Shown: positions 20,980 through 30,900 of the stretch, in pieces
Numbering within the stretch: the stretch's first letter is position 1
Layout: every line of letters starts with the position of its first letter
Source: Nocardia sp. NBC_01329
GTDB lineage: Bacteria; Actinomycetota; Actinomycetes; Mycobacteriales; Mycobacteriaceae
NCBI RefSeq assembly: GCF_035956715.1
Contig: NZ_CP108381.1
Span: 3,224,001 to 3,288,000, forward strand
Length of the DNA: 64,000 nucleotides
Reading direction: 5' to 3'
Notes under the pieces: generated by a model
Seen by the model: the letters and a program-made list of their open reading frames with translations, nothing else
What the model was told of the DNA's origin: nothing
The model's database searches: none
Made by a program: the position numbers and the translations under genes

Positions 20980-21179
20980 AACATGAGGTTCGTCGCAGTG
21001 CGGCCACGGCTCGGATGTGAGTGAGCGGCGCTGTCGGTCAATCGTCTACCCGACCTGTCGAACACCGGATCAACACAAACCCGCGACGGTGACGTTCGGC
21101 AATCGGCGCGCTAGCCTGGCGTTGACGAACGATTTGGGTGGTGTTCGCATGGCAGCGTGCGGGAAAGTGCTGATGACGA

Positions 21180-22091
21180 ATGGAGCAGAGTGAAATACGT
21201 CTGTTCCTCACACTCGCTGAAGAACTGCACTTCGCTCGGACGGCCGAACGCCTGCACCTGTCTCCGGGCCGAGTCAGCCAACTGGTCAAGAAGCTCGAAC
21301 GGCGCTTCGGCGCCGAGCTGTTCGAGCGATCCAGTCGCCGAGTGGTGCTGACCGAGTTCGGGCAGCGCTTCTACGCCGAGCTGAAACCCGGCTACGACCA
21401 GATCCAGCAGGCCGTGCGCAACGCGACAGCGGCCGGCAGCGCGGTCGGCGGCCGATTAGGAATCGCGTTCTCCGGACCCTGGTCCGCCCGCCTGGCCATC
21501 CGTGCCGCTGACGCCTTCCAGACCGAATATCCGCATTGTGAAGTCGACATCAGGGAGACGTCACTGGCGGACTCACACGGCTTGCTCATGAGCGGGGACG
21601 TCGATGTGCAGCTCAGCGAGCTGCCGACCGATGTCCCCGGTATCACCACCGGACCCGTGCTCTTCTCCGAACCGACCGCGCTACTGGTCCCGGCGCAACA
21701 CCGCCTGGCCACGCTGGAATCGGCCGGGCTGGACGATCTGGCGGACACTCCGCTGCTCACCTTCTCCAGCTTGCCGCCCGCCTTCCGCGAACTGCACTAC
21801 CCGCTGACCACACCGCAGGGGACGCGGCTCACACATCTCGCGATCACCATGAGCTACGCCGAAGCCTTGCTGTTCATCAGCGAAGGCAAGGGCGTCACCA
21901 TCGTCGCGGACCGGGTGCGCCACTACCAGACCCACCCCGATGTCACCTATGTTCCACTGCGCGACGGGCCGCCCATCGATTACGGGCCGCTGTGGTCCAC
22001 CGCCCGCGACACTCCGGCGGTGCGCGAGTTCGTGCGGATTCTTCTGTCACATATTCCAGCTCACGGTGCGGTCCGCGGCTCCGCACCGTAG
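21180..22091 (+). CDS. LysR-type transcriptional regulator
   Basis: A 303-residue LysR regulator. The N-terminal winged helix has FLTLAEELHFARTAERLHLS followed by SQLVKKLERRFGAELFERSS. The effector-binding half starts near residue 90 (GRLGIAFSGPWSARLAIRAA) and is of the CbnR/BenM-like fold. It converges with and overlaps by 31 bases the aminotransferase gene on the other strand, so it is not divergent from an obvious target. The target is unknown. ATG 21180 has only a weak purine-rich stretch upstream. Confidence 0.9.
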   Translation: MEQSEIRLFLTLAEELHFARTAERLHLSPGRVSQLVKKLERRFGAELFERSSRRVVLTEFGQRFYAELKPGYDQIQQAVRNATAAGSAVGGRLGIAFSGPWSARLAIRAADAFQTEYPHCEVDIRETSLADSHGLLMSGDVDVQLSELPTDVPGITTGPVLFSEPTALLVPAQHRLATLESAGLDDLADTPLLTFSSLPPAFRELHYPLTTPQGTRLTHLAITMSYAEALLFISEGKGVTIVADRVRHYQTHPDVTYVPLRDGPPIDYGPLWSTARDTPAVREFVRILLSHIPAHGAVRGSAP

Positions 22092-22924
22092 GCATCGTGT
22101 AGCGCGCGCAGGAACGCCGGCGCCTCGGGCATATCGGTGGCGCCGATGCGCCGAACCGCGATGCCGGGTGTCCAAGAGTTCATCACGACCGCCCCGGCCA
22201 GATTCTGCAGGTCGGCGGGCGTGACTATCCGCTCCCGCTGCGCGACGCCGATGCCCGCCAGTTGCCGGCGGACGATGCCCATCGTGGTGCCGACCAGCAT
22301 CTCGGCCCGCGGCCACACCACGGCGCTACCATCCCAGAACGCCAGATTCCAGATGGACGCCTCGCTGAATCTGCCCTGCCGGTCGAGAAACGCGGCGTCG
22401 TCGAAGCCGTCGGCCACGGCCTGCCGCAATAAGTGTGTCTTGGCGACTTCGCCCACATGCTTGAGCTGCGGAAGGTAGCGCTCGTGCTCGACCGCGCTCA
22501 ACGCCAAAGGCCCGGGCGGCCCAGCCGATGCCGGTGCGGTGCGTACGAGCATCTGCAGCCGCGCTCCGGGCGATGCCGCAGTGAACTCACCGTCGGACGA
22601 ATAGACGGTGGCCACCAGTGACATCTCGGCCGGACCCGCCTGGATCGCCGTCCGCAGGTGCGCACGCACCTCGTCGTCGCCGAGGGCCCGGCCGAACATC
22701 TCGGCGGAGGCACGGCGCAGCCGCGCGAGGTGCAAGTCGAGCCCGCGGACCCCGCCGTCCCGGACCTGCATCGCCGTGAAGTGCGCGTGTCCCGCGAAGG
22801 CGAGCGCAGCCAGATCTTCGCTGGTCGCGACACTGCCGTTGCGATGTACGACGAAGGCGGAGTGCGTCGCTTGCCCGACGCCCGGCTGCGCGCCACGCGC
22901 TGTCGAGATCGCTGTGGTGGACAT
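22061..22924 (-). CDS. Class IV PLP-dependent aminotransferase-like protein
   Basis: A 287-residue fold-type IV aminotransferase relative (branched-chain aminotransferase / aminodeoxychorismate lyase superfamily). The PLP-lysine region is LPQLKHVGEVAKTHLLRQA and the conserved loop is AAFLDRQGRFSEASIWNL, with the glutamate that contacts PLP. GTTMGIVRR follows, as in the family. The substrate cannot be told. Its 3' end overlaps the 3' end of the LysR gene, an arrangement that could give antisense interference. Confidence 0.87.
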   Translation of the reverse strand: MSTTAISTARGAQPGVGQATHSAFVVHRNGSVATSEDLAALAFAGHAHFTAMQVRDGGVRGLDLHLARLRRASAEMFGRALGDDEVRAHLRTAIQAGPAEMSLVATVYSSDGEFTAASPGARLQMLVRTAPASAGPPGPLALSAVEHERYLPQLKHVGEVAKTHLLRQAVADGFDDAAFLDRQGRFSEASIWNLAFWDGSAVVWPRAEMLVGTTMGIVRRQLAGIGVAQRERIVTPADLQNLAGAVVMNSWTPGIAVRRIGATDMPEAPAFLRALHDAYGAEPRTAP

Positions 22925-23013
22925 GAGTTTCCTCCCGAGGCAGGGACTGAACGAGGCTGTGGGTATTCACCATGCCGTGTCGCGCGGGGCGCAACAATGA
23001 CGGTTTCAGCAAC

Positions 23014-23028
23014 CGAGGTTTAGCCTCG
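23014..23028. promoter_or_regulatory. Short palindrome upstream of the aminotransferase gene
   Basis: CGAGG-TTTAG-CCTCG forms a perfect 5-bp inverted repeat about 90 bases upstream of the aminotransferase start, with an AT-rich flank (GTTAAAC) on one side. It could be an operator, or a small terminator for the HIT remnant. Only symmetry and position support it. Confidence 0.3.
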
Positions 23029-23232
23029 TTAAACATGGTGAAAGGCATCCTCGCTTTTGTGACGTTGAACGCTGGGTGGGTTTCTGCTCAGGAATGCGAT
23101 GTTCTCGGTGTCCTCGGCAACCACCCGCTCCATGTTATGGGCGGAATCGCCGCTGACGATCTCACAGATGAAGCACGCTGAGGACTCGATCCCGTACGCC
23201 TCGTCGTCTTGATCGAGAGGAATTCGCGTCAC
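23029..23232 (-). pseudogene. Truncated HIT-family gene
   Basis: From GTG 23232 the frame encodes ACFICEIVSGDSAHNMERVV and ENIAFLSRNPPS, the N-terminal half of a histidine-triad (HIT) nucleotide hydrolase. The catalytic HxHxHxx half is absent: the sequence becomes unrelated and stops. A full HIT protein is at least 110 residues; this has 67. It is a 5' remnant. Confidence 0.68.
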
Positions 23233-23328
23233 GTCTTGTTCCTCGTTCTCGCTGCTCCGGAAACACCTCAAACCCACAGTCCCCACGATCCGGCGACAGA
23301 GGTTATGCAGCCTGAGGAGTGATTCGGA

Positions 23329-24174
23329 TCATTGGCCTTTCGATGCCGCGATACAGTCCAGACGCTCGTACTGATGGTCGGTGATTTCCAAACGGGCTGC
23401 CGTGAGATTCTCGGTGAGGTGGCTGAGCGAGCCGGTGCCCGGGATGGGCACGATGACGCCCGACCGACGCAGCAGCCAGGCGAGGACGACCTGGGTGGCG
23501 GTGGCGTCGAGCTCGCGAGCGACCGCAGCGATCACGGCAGTCGCGCCCGCAGCGCCGGCGACCACAGGCCGCCATGGCAGGAAAGCGATACCGGCCTGTT
23601 CGCAAGCATCGACGACCGGGTCGTATTCGCGGTCGAGGATGTTGTAGCGGTTCTGCACACTGACGATATCCACGGTTTCCCGTGCCTCGGCGAGCTGCGC
23701 GGCGGAAACCTCCGACAGGCCGATGTGGCCGATCTTTCCCTCATCACGCAGGTCGCCCAGCAGCCCGACCTGGTCGGCGAGCGGAATGGCCGGGTCGATG
23801 CGGTGCAGTTGCATGAGGGCGATCCGGTCCACCCGCAGCCGACGCAGAGCATCGTCGACCTGACGGCGCAGGAAACGTTCACTTCCGTTGTAAACCGCCC
23901 CGTCAGGGTGGTCGCGGCGGCGCTCGACGCCGAATTTGGTCGCCACCAGGAGTCCCTCAGGGTAGGGATGAAGGGCCTCGGCGATGAGTTCCTCGTTGGC
24001 GCCCCAACCGTAGAGATGCGCCGTGTCGATCAATGTGACACCGAGTTCGACAGCCCTGCGCAGCAACTCGATCGAAGCGGCGCGGGCGTCATCCGGTTCG
24101 GCGGCCAGCCGCATCGCACCGAAGCCCAGACGGTGCACGCGAGATCCAGCAAAGTCGAGGTTGAGAGTCGTCAC
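23329..24174 (-). CDS. Aldo/keto reductase
   Basis: A 281-residue NADPH-dependent aldo/keto reductase. The catalytic tetrad is visible: Asp and Tyr in LIDTAHLYGWG, Lys in LLVATKFGV, and His in LMQLHRIDP. The barrel continues with GHIGLSEVSAAQL and the cofactor-binding VIVPIPGTGSLSHLTENL. The substrate is unknown. The GTG start (24174) overlaps the stop of the peptidase remnant (GTGA), with AAAGGGA just upstream; the close junction may have been made by the deletion that truncated the peptidase gene. Confidence 0.92.
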   Translation of the reverse strand: MTTLNLDFAGSRVHRLGFGAMRLAAEPDDARAASIELLRRAVELGVTLIDTAHLYGWGANEELIAEALHPYPEGLLVATKFGVERRRDHPDGAVYNGSERFLRRQVDDALRRLRVDRIALMQLHRIDPAIPLADQVGLLGDLRDEGKIGHIGLSEVSAAQLAEARETVDIVSVQNRYNILDREYDPVVDACEQAGIAFLPWRPVVAGAAGATAVIAAVARELDATATQVVLAWLLRRSGVIVPIPGTGSLSHLTENLTAARLEITDHQYERLDCIAASKGQ

Positions 24175-24836
24175 GAGTCCCTTTCGAATTCATGGACCAC
24201 ATACGTATCGCCACCGCCCATCGACAACGAGATCAACGCACGATCAGGGAAACCGCGATCAGAATGATCCCCAGATGGCCGCTCCACCTGCACCCTGAAC
24301 CTCCCCCAGATCCACTTGATCTTCGTGGGCCGAAAACCGGGAGACCCCGGAGTGGCCGGCGCACCGTTGTCGTCCTCCCCCAGCGCACCCAAATCGAGAA
24401 GCACCTCCCATTCCGACCCACCGTTGCGGTACTCCGCGATCGGCATACGCCGCCACACACCCAACGGATATTCTTTGTCATAGTGGAATTCGAAGAACCA
24501 GTCACCGCTGCGGTGCGGCGGAGAGTGTTCATTATCCTGATCTACGACCTCCAATATTCTCTGCTCCATATCGGCGAATTCCACACCGGATGCCAACTCG
24601 TCGATCGTCTTCGCGTGCTCCGCCTCCTTCCACGCCAGTACTTCCGGGCTCTCGAATTCCTCCAGCCACAGATTCTGATCGTCGGCGTTCTCGGCACCGG
24701 TAGACCGCAACGGACTTCCCGTCATCGGCACAGGAAACTGGGATTCCAGACCCCGAGGTGCTGCGGCGCCCTCCGATGGCACGCCCCGCCATTCCCGCCC
24801 GTGCTCGTCATGATGGAACCCCATCGTGGAGTCCAT
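24171..24836 (-). pseudogene. N-terminal fragment of a prolyl-oligopeptidase-family (S9A) gene
   Basis: A 221-residue frame. From about residue 55 it matches the start of the S9A propeller domain: LWLEEFESPEVLAWKEAEHA, WFFEFHYDKEYPLGVWRRMP and EWEVLLDLGALGE. Full proteins are about 700 residues with a C-terminal hydrolase domain (Ser-Asp-His); none of that is here, and the frame stops inside the start region of the aldo/keto reductase gene. A 3' deletion is the simplest explanation. The first 50 residues are unrelated and may be non-native. Confidence 0.7.
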
Positions 24837-24923
24837 GTCCGGCCCACTTCGACGACGAGGAGCGCGGACCGGAAGGTCGAACGTCTCGGCACGATCAGGG
24901 CCACCTCTGCTTGCGTCCGCAGC

Positions 24924-24941
24924 TCGGGAACGGGTGCCCGA
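24924..24941 (-). terminator. Weak hairpin just after the giant gene
   Basis: TCGGG at 24924-24928 can pair with CCCGA at 24937-24941 across eight bases, directly after the stop codon of the giant gene. The stem is short and there is no T-run, so support is positional only. Confidence 0.25.
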
Positions 24942-24942
24942 A

Positions 24943-27900
24943 TCAAGCCCGGGGTCGGACCCGCGCCGGTGCCGGTTCGGCGGGCACCCGCCGACGGTAG
25001 GCGGCGGGACCCTCCGGGTCGGCGGTGCGGTTCGCCTCCGGGTCCCTCGGAGCGGAGATGATATTGCGTCGCCACCAGGTCGGGTTGCCGGCCGGCCGAT
25101 GTGGTGCGCGCGGAACCTCGGCGCCGCGCCCTACCCCGATCAGCGCGAAGTGGCCCAGCGGCTCGGTGGTGATCCCGGCGACGGGATCGATGTCCTGGAA
25201 GTACTGGCGATGGGTACGCAGCGGGTCTGCGAATCGCGGCGCAGCCGGGAACTGCGCCTCGATCCGCTCTGCCCCGAAGGGTTCCGCGGCCGGATCCAAG
25301 CCCTGGCCGCGCCCAGCGACCCGCCCGAGCTGACCCGGAATATCCGATCCGAGCAAGGTCACCGGATCCTGGTGGTGTGCTGCCGCGTAGACCTCGGCGA
25401 CGCGGAATTCGCTCGCGTGCTTCAGTGGCCCCATGCCGGGTGACCCCAGGGCGACCACCGACTGGACCACGGACACCGACCCGGTCGCATCGACGAATCT
25501 CCCCCCGTCCGCGGCGTATGCCGCTGTGGTGGAACCGTAGCTGTGAGCATAGAGCCGGTTCTTCGGTACCGGACATCCCCCGGGAAGTTCGCTCTGGAGT
25601 CGACGAGTCGCTTCGAAACCGCCCCACAGGTCACGGACCAGCAGTCGCCCGCCCTCGATCGCCGATCGCGGCGAGACAGTCCGCGTCATCATCGAGGCAC
25701 CGCTGGGCGCGTCGTAGCCGAGCCATGCCATCGACAGGATCCCCAGTTTCGGGTCCAGTCGCGCCGTCGCGCTGTAGAGGTTCCACGAATAGTTCAACCG
25801 GCTGTTCAGGCGTTGCATCGTGGTGGTGATTCCGGGAATCTGCCACAGCGTTGTCTGGGCGGTATCGGCATTGCCGTAGCCGACCAGTGCGCGTCCGGAC
25901 CCGCCGAACGCCCTGGCGTCATAGCCGATCACCTGAACGGGTGGCGCCGGTACCTCGGGTTCCATCGACCGGGCTTTGAGCTCCGCTTTCCCCAGGGCGT
26001 GGTGGGTATAGACCAGGTTGTGCAGGTACAGCCGTTCCCCGGGATCGAGCTGTGTGTTCATCCATTGCTCGAGATCGATGTCGGCGGGCACGGCGGCGCG
26101 GAAGGCCGCTAGTTCACGGGCGATCGAGAACCGGTTGGCCCGATCTCGGACCGCGAAGGGGATACCGTCGGCATTGCCCAACTCGGGAACTGTCCGGAGC
26201 ACAGCTTCCTGCTGGTCGGTAGACAGCCGATGCCACCACGCGAAATTCGCTTCGGCCCGTTGCACGGCACGATCACGGACCTCGTCGTCGCTGTAGTCGC
26301 CGTGTGTCAGGTCTGCTGGCGAACCCAGCGAGTCCGCGTTGCCGAATGCGCTGCGCACCAGCGCTTCTTCCGCGGCTGTCGGCGATGGGATCTCGGGCAG
26401 TATCCCCGCGTATAGATGCCGAGGACGAGATGATACGGCGTCGTCACCGACGGTGACTCTCTTCTCGGTGTGTCCGCTCTCGGAGATCAGCGCAAAACTG
26501 GCCGCGATATCCTCCGAGGTCACCACATCGGGTACCCAATAGGACGGCCGAGACGGGTTCGACCGGCGCCGCTCCGGATCGGCCGGTGTGGCGAGCATCC
26601 GCTGCCATCGCCTCGGTTCGCGCACCGGGCGCCAGGCGGCGCGCGTGACTTCGGCGCCGCGACCGACGGTGATCAGACCGATATTGAGCAGCGATTCGGT
26701 CGGTTCCCGTGTCTGCACGTCGGCGAACGAATAGTAGCCCTGGTGCACATCGAACCGACTGCCGAAATCCGCGGAGAATTCGGCCCGGAACCGCACGGCG
26801 CCGCTTGCCGTGGGATCGGCCCCCTGCGTGGGGCCGGCCCACCGTTCGCTTGCTGGATCGGACCCCAGACCGGTGCCGAAGATGCGGCCGGTCCGGCCCG
26901 GCGTATCCGCGCCCAACCACCCGACGGGGTCTCGGCTCGAAACTCCGACATAGACCGCGACGCCGGCGCCGAACTCATCGGCGTGGCTCATCGGGCTGCC
27001 CGGTGAACCGGTCAGCAATACCTGATCGACCTCACTCGCGAGCCGCCCTTCCCGCCCTGCTTCGCAGACTGTGGTCGATCCATAACTGTGGCCGACCAGT
27101 GTGATCAGTCCCGGCGTCGGCGCGCCGGCCGGCAGGGTTGCTTGGAACTCCCGTGTCGCGTTGTATCCCGCGACGGATTGGGCAACCAGCTCCCCGCCAT
27201 CCCTGGCATACACCGGATTCGGTGCGTCGATATAGCGCGTCGGGTGGAGGTAACCGATGTCGACGATGCTCGCCTGTTCGATATCGGGGCCCAAGCGGCG
27301 CGATACTTCGTACTGGTTACGGCCGAACTTCGCTTTGTACTCCAGCGATTTCAGGGTGGTGTCGAACCCGGCGATATGCCTGGTCACGAATTCCGCCGTA
27401 TCGGCGTTCCCCATCGAGATCGAGACGGCGCCCTGGCCACCGAACTTCACCGGATTCAAGTTCAGCAGCTGCACCACCGGAGACCCGATCGTCTCGTTCG
27501 CGGAGTGTTCGATGGCCGCGAGATGGTCGCGTACCGATTCCAGGTTCTCCAGCTTCCGCGCTTCCCCGCGGGTGAGATCGCTACCGGCGCGCCGTCTCTC
27601 GTCGCGGCGGGCGAGCAGCTTTTCCAGGCCTTCCGCCAGCGCTTGCCGGTTCGCCACATCGCGGTCGGTGTACGGGACGCCGTCGGTATTGCCGATCACC
27701 TGCGGATGCGCCCGTATGATCGCTGATCGCTCCTCGGGCGTCAGGGAATGCCACCACGACGCATTGCGCCGGGTGTGGTGGCGGGTCGACCCGACAACAT
27801 CCTCCCGATCGGGCGGGCGTACCAGCGACAGGACCTCGGCAAGCGGACCCAACTGGTCTTTCAGCTTGTTCACGGCGCTTTGCGCGAGCCTGCGCTCGGT

Positions 27901-30900
27901 ATCGGTGAGCGGGGAGTATTCGGGTAGCGCCGGTCGTGATTCGGGCAGGCCGCCATCGCTGGTCGGTGTGCGCTGCGCGCTCGCAGGCTCGGCCGAATCG
28001 GACTCGGGAACAGTGTTGTTCGCCGAAATATCGCCGAATACAGTCAACGAGGACGAAGGAGTCCTGCTATCCGGATCGGCTGACATATACCGTTCGAGAA
28101 CGGACTTACCGGACTCCGACCCGCGATCCACGCTGATCCACCGACCCCCGAATTCCGGACCTACTCGGCGACGCCCCAGTCGCTTCAGGCTTCCGAGCGA
28201 CAAACGACCCCGCCGTGACTCCGTGACCACGATGTTCACCTGTTCGACGCGATACCCCGCCGCGACGGCCACCCCCAGATCACCGCGCGGATCCGCCAGT
28301 GTCACCGTGGTGACCGCACCGCTCAACTTTCCCTGCGCGCCAGCGGCACCGACGAGGGCCGCACCGGTGCCGTAGGCGAAAATATGGTTCACCGGTGTGG
28401 GAGCGCCACCGGTGCGCGAAGCGGCATACTCGCGGTACGCATCGAAGCCGACGATACCCGCGGCGAGCCGCCTACCGTGCTCCTGAACGTCGATCGCCGC
28501 TCTTCCGGGCACATGGTGGTGGTGCGAAATCACGGAGGCAACAGCGAGTCCGGGCTCCCGGCGGACGGTCGCCTCGTAGTGGTTCCGGGCAAAGACGACG
28601 TCGTCGACAAGGGACGGCGTAGCTCTGCGGGGCAGTACATGCCGAGAAATCGAGGTCGCGGTATCGACATCGCCGATGCTGATCTCTATCTCGCCGTCGC
28701 GGTAGGTCAGCAGCTGCACCGGTGGTGGTGCGACACCTGGGTACATCGCCTGCACCACCTGTTCGGCGCGCGCGAGTGCCTTACGCGCGTCGAGGATCCG
28801 GCGTAGCTGCGCCGGCTCGCCGGGCCCGAATTCCGGGTTGATCAACTGCCCACCCCCGAGCCGTTCGGGGCTGCGAGCGAGGAAGGAGGCGAGGTCGCGG
28901 TGGAGCCGCTGCCGGTTCGCTCCGTCTCGCACCGCACCCGGGATACCGGCGAGATTGCCGATCTCGTTGTGCACCCGGACCAGTGCCGAACAGCGTTCCG
29001 TATCCAGCGAATGCCACCATTCGGCAATGGCGGTCGCCTGCTCACGGACCCCGTGGGCACCCTCCGTGCCGACCTGAGCCGCACCGAACAGATCCGCTAC
29101 GGTCGTCTCCGGGCCCAGCCCGCGCAGCGCGTCCTGCGCATATGCCCGCTCGATATCGGTAAGGATTTCGCCGGCGAGCGCGGTCGACGGTACCTGCCGA
29201 GCCGACCTGCCTACCGGTGCCGGGGCGGAGCCCCTACCTGCCGAAGCCGATGTCCCGGTGCCGAAGCGTTCGACCACCCACGGATTCGCTCGGCTGGGTT
29301 GAACGGCAACCGTCGGGTCGGCTGAATCTCGTGCCTGCTTCTCGTCGATGTCCAGAACGGCGGCGATTTCCGCTGGGCTCGGCGCCATTGCCCCACGCCC
29401 GGGTCGGGCGGCCGTCTCGTGGACGCTCGAAGCGGCGGCGGGCGGATCTTCCTCAGGAGAGACGGGGTCCGCGGATGAGAGATCGCTGGGGTCGTCGGGG
29501 GTGCCGGTGATGTTGTCGGCGTGCGGGCGCTCGCCCTGCCGCGTACGTGGTGGGGCCGCAGGTGGGTCCGGTGCTCGGAGAACGAGTTCGGTCAACGGTG
29601 CGAAGATCCCTGCCTCTCTGAGGGGCGGCGGAACGCGGTCCCAGGGATCGGCTGTCGCCGCCGCCTCGTCGACGTCGACGAACCCATAGCGCTCCCGGTA
29701 CATCGTCTCGGCTTCCGTGCCCTCCATCACGCTCAGATAGATATCGACCTCGCCCAGGTAGTCGCGGACCCGAGCCATCAACCGGCCGCCGATACCGGTT
29801 CCGTGCCATTCGGGACTCACATACAGTGCGCCGAGATAGCCTGTGCCGTCGGCACGTCGTTCTGCCTGCGCGAATCCGGCGATTTCACCATCGGCCGTTC
29901 TGGCCAAGAACATTCCGGTATCGCCGCTCGTCAGGACCTCCCGCCAATGACCGAGCTTCCGTGGGCCGAAATCTTCCAGAAGATATCGTTCCAAGTTTTC
30001 CTCGGCGCCCCGCTGGCCGAAGTGCGCCTGCTGGGAGGCCCGAACGTGCGCTCGCGTGACGCCCGGCGCGTCTTCGGCCGAACCCGTAACGATCCGAACC
30101 TCGCTAGCCTCCTCCCGACTCCGTTGCGGCGCTCGCGATAGGTAATCGGGTGTAAACGCCGGATGCGAGGGCTGGTCGTTGCCTACGTTTTGTCCGACAG
30201 CCCCGTCTTCCGACATGTGATCGTTGTGCTGGGCGGCTTCTGCTTCGGTATTCGCGCGATGAGGGTTCCGAGGACCTCGCGGTGCGTCATCATCTTCGGC
30301 TGGCGGGCCTTGCAAATTGACCGGGTGTTCCGTATTCGCACGGGCGCGACTTCCATGGTCGCGCGCTAGAGGTGTGCCGTTCTTGTCGATGAAATAGGCG
30401 ACGAAAACCTTATCGACATCTCGATATGTGGATTCCCACTTGTTTTTGCCGTCTTCATCTCCGTCGTAGCTGCGCACCCGGGGTATTTTATTATCGGGAT
30501 CGGGGGCGGAAATCTTGAAGGACTGAGTTCTTCCATTTATTTCGAACGTCACCTCGACGGGTGAACGATCATCTTTGTCGAAATCGGGGATCAGCGTATC
30601 GAAGACCAGAATTTCACCCTCGATATTGGTGACTATGAAGACGTGTGACCTATCACCCTTCTGAACGGCAATGGCCGCGGTATCGATACCGTCCCTTCGC
30701 GTGCGGACATCATCGACGATGGCAGCGACGGCGGCATCTCCCTGGATCGAATACAGTCGGAATTCGGTGCCCAGTGTAGCTTCGAGGAGCATCCGGTTGT
30801 CCACAGCGACCCAGCCCGGGTCGGTATAATCAGGAGCGGGCGAGGTGCCGCCGCCGAACGCGCGGAAGATACGGTCGAGTTGAATGGCGCAGTTCTCGAC

